DNA of 64,000 bases, taken from NCBI GenBank assembly GCA_900314905.1, contig OMXA01000010.1:1-64000 (forward strand). The letters run 5' to 3'. The first letter of the stretch is position 1, and every line of letters starts with the position of its first letter. The notes beneath the pieces were generated by a model. The model saw only the letters and a program-made list of their open reading frames with translations. It was not told where the DNA came from and made no database searches. Source of the DNA: an uncultured Erysipelotrichaceae bacterium. GTDB lineage: Bacteria > Bacillota_I > Bacilli_A > Erysipelotrichales > Erysipelotrichaceae. A program made the translations under genes and the position numbers. Positions 61,772 to 64,000 of the stretch are shown here, in pieces.

Positions 61772-63248
61772 CAGACATGGAATCACCTTCAACATCTGGA
61801 TGTCATTCGTCTTGTTTGCAATCATCGTCATGGTCCTGCTCGGCACGCTTCAGGTGCTTCTGATCAAGCCATACTACCGTAACGACAAAGCAGCGACCGT
61901 CCGGCAGATCAGCACGCAGATTGCGGATTACATCGTGAATCAGAACGGCAGCTCTTCTGCCGTTTCCCGGGCATTCCAGGTCACGGTGGACAACAATGTC
62001 TGCGTAGCGATCTACAACGAAGAAGGCAGAATGATCTATGACGCCGACAGCCTGGGCTCAGGCTGTGTTTTTCATGCGTCAAGTGCCAGCAGCACCTCTG
62101 CCAGCATCAATTTCCGCGACGGCAATGCGCTGAAGAATCTCGTCAATGAGAACAGCGGAGAAGTATCGCTGAATCTCACGAACAGCCGGACCAGCCAGGA
62201 TATGGTTGTCTACGGAAAGAAGATCAGCTCCAATCTGCTGAACCTCTATCTGTTCGTCAATTCTCCGCTGGAGCCGGTAGACTCCATCGTGAACTTCTTC
62301 AGCCAGCAGTATCTGCTTTATACGTTCTTCGTGATCATCATCGCTTCGATCATCTCGATCTTTATCTCGAACCGTCTCACCAAGCCGATCGTGGAGATCC
62401 GGAAATCTGCAGACCGTCTGGCCAGAGCAGATTACAGCGTCACCTTCAACGGCGGCCGCTTCACGGAGACGAAAGACTTAGCGGAAACGCTGAATGGCGC
62501 TACTGAGAAACTCTCGAAGATCGATGAACTTCGCAAGGACCTGATTGCCAATGTGTCGCATGATATCAAGACTCCGCTCACCAGCATCCGGGCTTATGCC
62601 GAAATGGTGCGCGACGTTTCAGGCGACAATCCGGCAAAACGTACGGAGCATCTCGATGTGATCATCGATGAAGCAGATTATCTGAACAAGCTTGTGGTCG
62701 ATATGAGCGAGCTTTCGAAAATGCAGTCGGGCAACTATGTCCTGAAACAGTCGAACTTTGATCTGTCCCAGGTGATTCTGAATGTCGTCAAGCTCAATCA
62801 GGTCATGCTCGAAGAAGGAAAGCTGAACGTCGTCACGAAGATTCCGGAAAGCCTGATCGTTTATGGCGATGAGATCAAGCTCACCCAGGTCATCCATAAC
62901 TTCCTGTCCAATGCCATCAAGCACAGCTCAGCCGGAAAGACGATCACGATCAGGGCATGGCGCCTAGCGGATGAAGAAACGGCAAGGGTGGAAGTCATCG
63001 ATGAAGGCGAAGGAATCTCAGAAGCAGACCTTCCGTATATCTGGGACCGCTATCAGAAGAGCAGCCGTTCGTTCAGCCGCTCAATGACCAGCACCGGTCT
63101 CGGTCTGGCGATTGTCAAAGCAATCCTCGATACGCATCATGCCCGCTATGGCGTCGAATCAGAGGTCGGAAAGGGGTCGATGTTCTGGTTTGAACTGCCT
63201 CAGCCCCATGAACCGGAAGACCTCCAGGAGCCTGTACATGAAGCCTGA
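61761..63248 (+). CDS. membrane sensor histidine kinase
   Basis: A 495-residue kinase. Two membrane helices (about 15-35 and 186-205) enclose an extracellular sensor of about 150 residues rich in Ser/Asn, with no known domain. A HAMP linker follows (about 206-258), then DHp with NVSHDIKTPLTSIRAYAEM (phospho-His near 266) and the ATPase with NFLSNAIKHSS, DEGEGISEADL and TGLGLAIVKAI. It partners with the adjacent response regulator. The signal is unknown. Confidence 0.92.
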   Translation: MKPDRHGITFNIWMSFVLFAIIVMVLLGTLQVLLIKPYYRNDKAATVRQISTQIADYIVNQNGSSSAVSRAFQVTVDNNVCVAIYNEEGRMIYDADSLGSGCVFHASSASSTSASINFRDGNALKNLVNENSGEVSLNLTNSRTSQDMVVYGKKISSNLLNLYLFVNSPLEPVDSIVNFFSQQYLLYTFFVIIIASIISIFISNRLTKPIVEIRKSADRLARADYSVTFNGGRFTETKDLAETLNGATEKLSKIDELRKDLIANVSHDIKTPLTSIRAYAEMVRDVSGDNPAKRTEHLDVIIDEADYLNKLVVDMSELSKMQSGNYVLKQSNFDLSQVILNVVKLNQVMLEEGKLNVVTKIPESLIVYGDEIKLTQVIHNFLSNAIKHSSAGKTITIRAWRLADEETARVEVIDEGEGISEADLPYIWDRYQKSSRSFSRSMTSTGLGLAIVKAILDTHHARYGVESEVGKGSMFWFELPQPHEPEDLQEPVHEA

Positions 63249-63900
63249 CTATCTGCCTGGAACGATGTATACGCTGATTCAGCCGGAAGGAATGTATCAC
63301 ATGAACAGCGATACGGAGCTGCTCGGCCGGTTTCTGAAGATCCGCCATAAGGATACGGTCCTTGATATCGGCACCCATACCGGATCCTTGCTGATGTATG
63401 CAGGCATGCATCAGCCGGCGGAATTGTGCGGAATTGATCTTTTTCCCGAAGTGCTTGCTGCTGCTGAAGAGAATCTGAATCATGCTGGCATGCACGCGGA
63501 ACTGACGGTGTCGCGGGTTCAGGATTTCCGGCATGATCCGTTTGATGTCGTGCTCTGCAATCCGCCTTATTACCGGACAGAGAATCCGGCTCTTCGGAAT
63601 CAGGATCCGATTCGTGCAGCCGCCAGGCACGAATCCTTTCTTCCGCTGGCAGACCTGTTCCAGGAAGCTGCCAGGCTGACCAGAGACCATGGCACGTTCT
63701 TTCTCGTTCATCGCTCTGAACGTCTGCCGGAACTATTCCGGCTTGCAGAGAAACATCATTTTCATCCTTCCCGCATGCGGCTTGCCTATGATCATGCCGG
63801 CGGCAGGGCAAGAACGGTTCTGCTGGAATTGCGCAGGGGGACTGCTCCTCAGCTTGTGATTGAATCCCCCGCCTGGCTGGATGACAGAAGCAGTTTCTGA
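63238..63900 (+). CDS. TrmN6/YabB-like tRNA adenine-N6 methyltransferase
   Basis: A 220-residue SAM-dependent methyltransferase. The SAM motif is VLDIGTHTGSLLM, CGIDLFPEVL follows, and VVLCNPPYYRTE holds the NPPY catalytic motif of N6-adenine methyltransferases. Its opening (LPGTMYTLIQPEGMYHMNSD TELL in two blocks) resembles the TrmN6/YabB family that modifies A37 of tRNA1(Val). Start at ATG 63238 with CAGGAG seven bases upstream, overlapping the kinase gene by 11 bases. Confidence 0.87.
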   Translation: MKPDYLPGTMYTLIQPEGMYHMNSDTELLGRFLKIRHKDTVLDIGTHTGSLLMYAGMHQPAELCGIDLFPEVLAAAEENLNHAGMHAELTVSRVQDFRHDPFDVVLCNPPYYRTENPALRNQDPIRAAARHESFLPLADLFQEAARLTRDHGTFFLVHRSERLPELFRLAEKHHFHPSRMRLAYDHAGGRARTVLLELRRGTAPQLVIESPAWLDDRSSF

Positions 63901-63930
63901 AAAAAAGAAAAAATGCAGCTTTCGCTGCAT
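63901..63930 (-). terminator. terminator for the minus-strand gene at the right edge
   Basis: On the minus strand ATGCAGC (63930-63924) pairs with GCTGCAT (63919-63913) around GAAA, followed by a long T-rich run (63912-63901). On the plus strand it has no T run, so it mainly serves the convergent gene. Confidence 0.82.
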
Positions 63931-63949
63931 CATGTCAGTTTCGGAAGGC

Positions 63950-64000
63950 TCAGAGCGGGATGACATCCTTCGGATCAACATCCGGCATCACGCCGCCTGT
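63950..64000 (-). CDS. C-terminal end of an unidentified protein (partial)
   Basis: The minus strand reads TGGVMPDVDPKDVIPL and stops at TGA (63952-63950). Only sixteen codons are inside the window. The strong minus-strand terminator just downstream supports a real gene. I cannot name the family. Confidence 0.45.
   Translation of the reverse strand, partial: TGGVMPDVDPKDVIPL

Noticed and set aside
1..64000. CRISPR array, prophage, rRNA, tRNA or toxin-antitoxin pair
   Set aside because: No regularly spaced repeats, phage structural genes, cloverleaf sequences, rRNA segments or small paired toxin genes were seen in gaps or genes.

Overview
The window is a dense, mostly housekeeping chromosomal segment of a Bacillota (Firmicutes) bacterium of intermediate G+C. 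Evidence for this: Gram-positive-type DnaE, one-chain GlyQS, a tyrosyl T-box, ECF-type RibU behind an FMN riboswitch, a seven-gene comG operon, DgkA-type undecaprenol kinase, TrmK, PhoH and CshB. Gene content and order recall the yqe/yqf region of Bacillus subtilis, but several genes are rearranged or inserted. Erysipelotrichia is my best guess (anaerobe-type superoxide reductase, SPIYG-motif protein beside murC, unusual EF-P tip), but this is inference only.

Layout. 1-2 kb: an IS4-type transposase remnant, a TetR regulator and a metallophosphatase-fold protein. 2-10 kb: a HAD-like protein, a CBS/CorC transporter-like protein, then rsmE-mtaB-murE-deoC, rpsU and phoH. 10-20 kb: a Na/phosphate symporter on the minus strand, then one long run of overlapping genes ybeY-dgkA-cdd-era-recO, glyQS, dnaG-rpoD-trmK. 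20-25 kb: rpsT (minus), fmt-lepA-hemW, rpsO. 25-32 kb: an ABC ATPase plus a 1221-residue FtsX-type permease, superoxide reductase, pnp, trmB. 32-36 kb: a lipoprotein, an acidic disordered protein and murC. 36-42 kb: a membrane-anchored DUF948-like protein, a helical LEA-like protein, a LacI/CcpA-type regulator, T-box and tyrS, a second lipoprotein, a MurJ/SpoVB-type flippase and rsuA. 42-47 kb: ispH (minus), cshB-nfo, ispG (minus), rpmG, an MBL hydrolase. 48-51.4 kb: comGA-comGG on the minus strand. 51.5-57 kb: efp, FMN riboswitch-ribU, a tail-anchored protein, cmk-der-gpsA. 57-64 kb: DegV (minus), dnaE, an OmpR/EnvZ-type two-component pair, trmN-like methyltransferase and the end of an unidentified minus-strand gene.

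The genes fall into a few jobs: ribosome and tRNA maturation (rsmE, mtaB, ybeY, era, trmK, trmB, rsuA, der, trmN, lepA, efp, S15/S20/S21/L33), replication and transcription core (dnaG, rpoD, dnaE), envelope building (murE, murC, flippase, undecaprenol kinase, MEP isoprenoid steps ispG and ispH) and DNA uptake (comG). I see no phage, defence island, CRISPR array, rRNA or tRNA. Signals are unusually readable: many stems with U-tracts, several near-consensus promoters with 17-bp spacers, and a recurrent extended -10 of the form TGGTATAAT.

The least explained items are the SepF-like-start disordered protein next to murC, the tail-anchored protein before cmk, two enzyme-fold proteins (metallophosphatase and HAD) that lack canonical active-site residues and face each other across one promoter region, an EF-P with Met at the modified-Lys position, and two candidate leaderless genes (a lipoprotein and dnaE).
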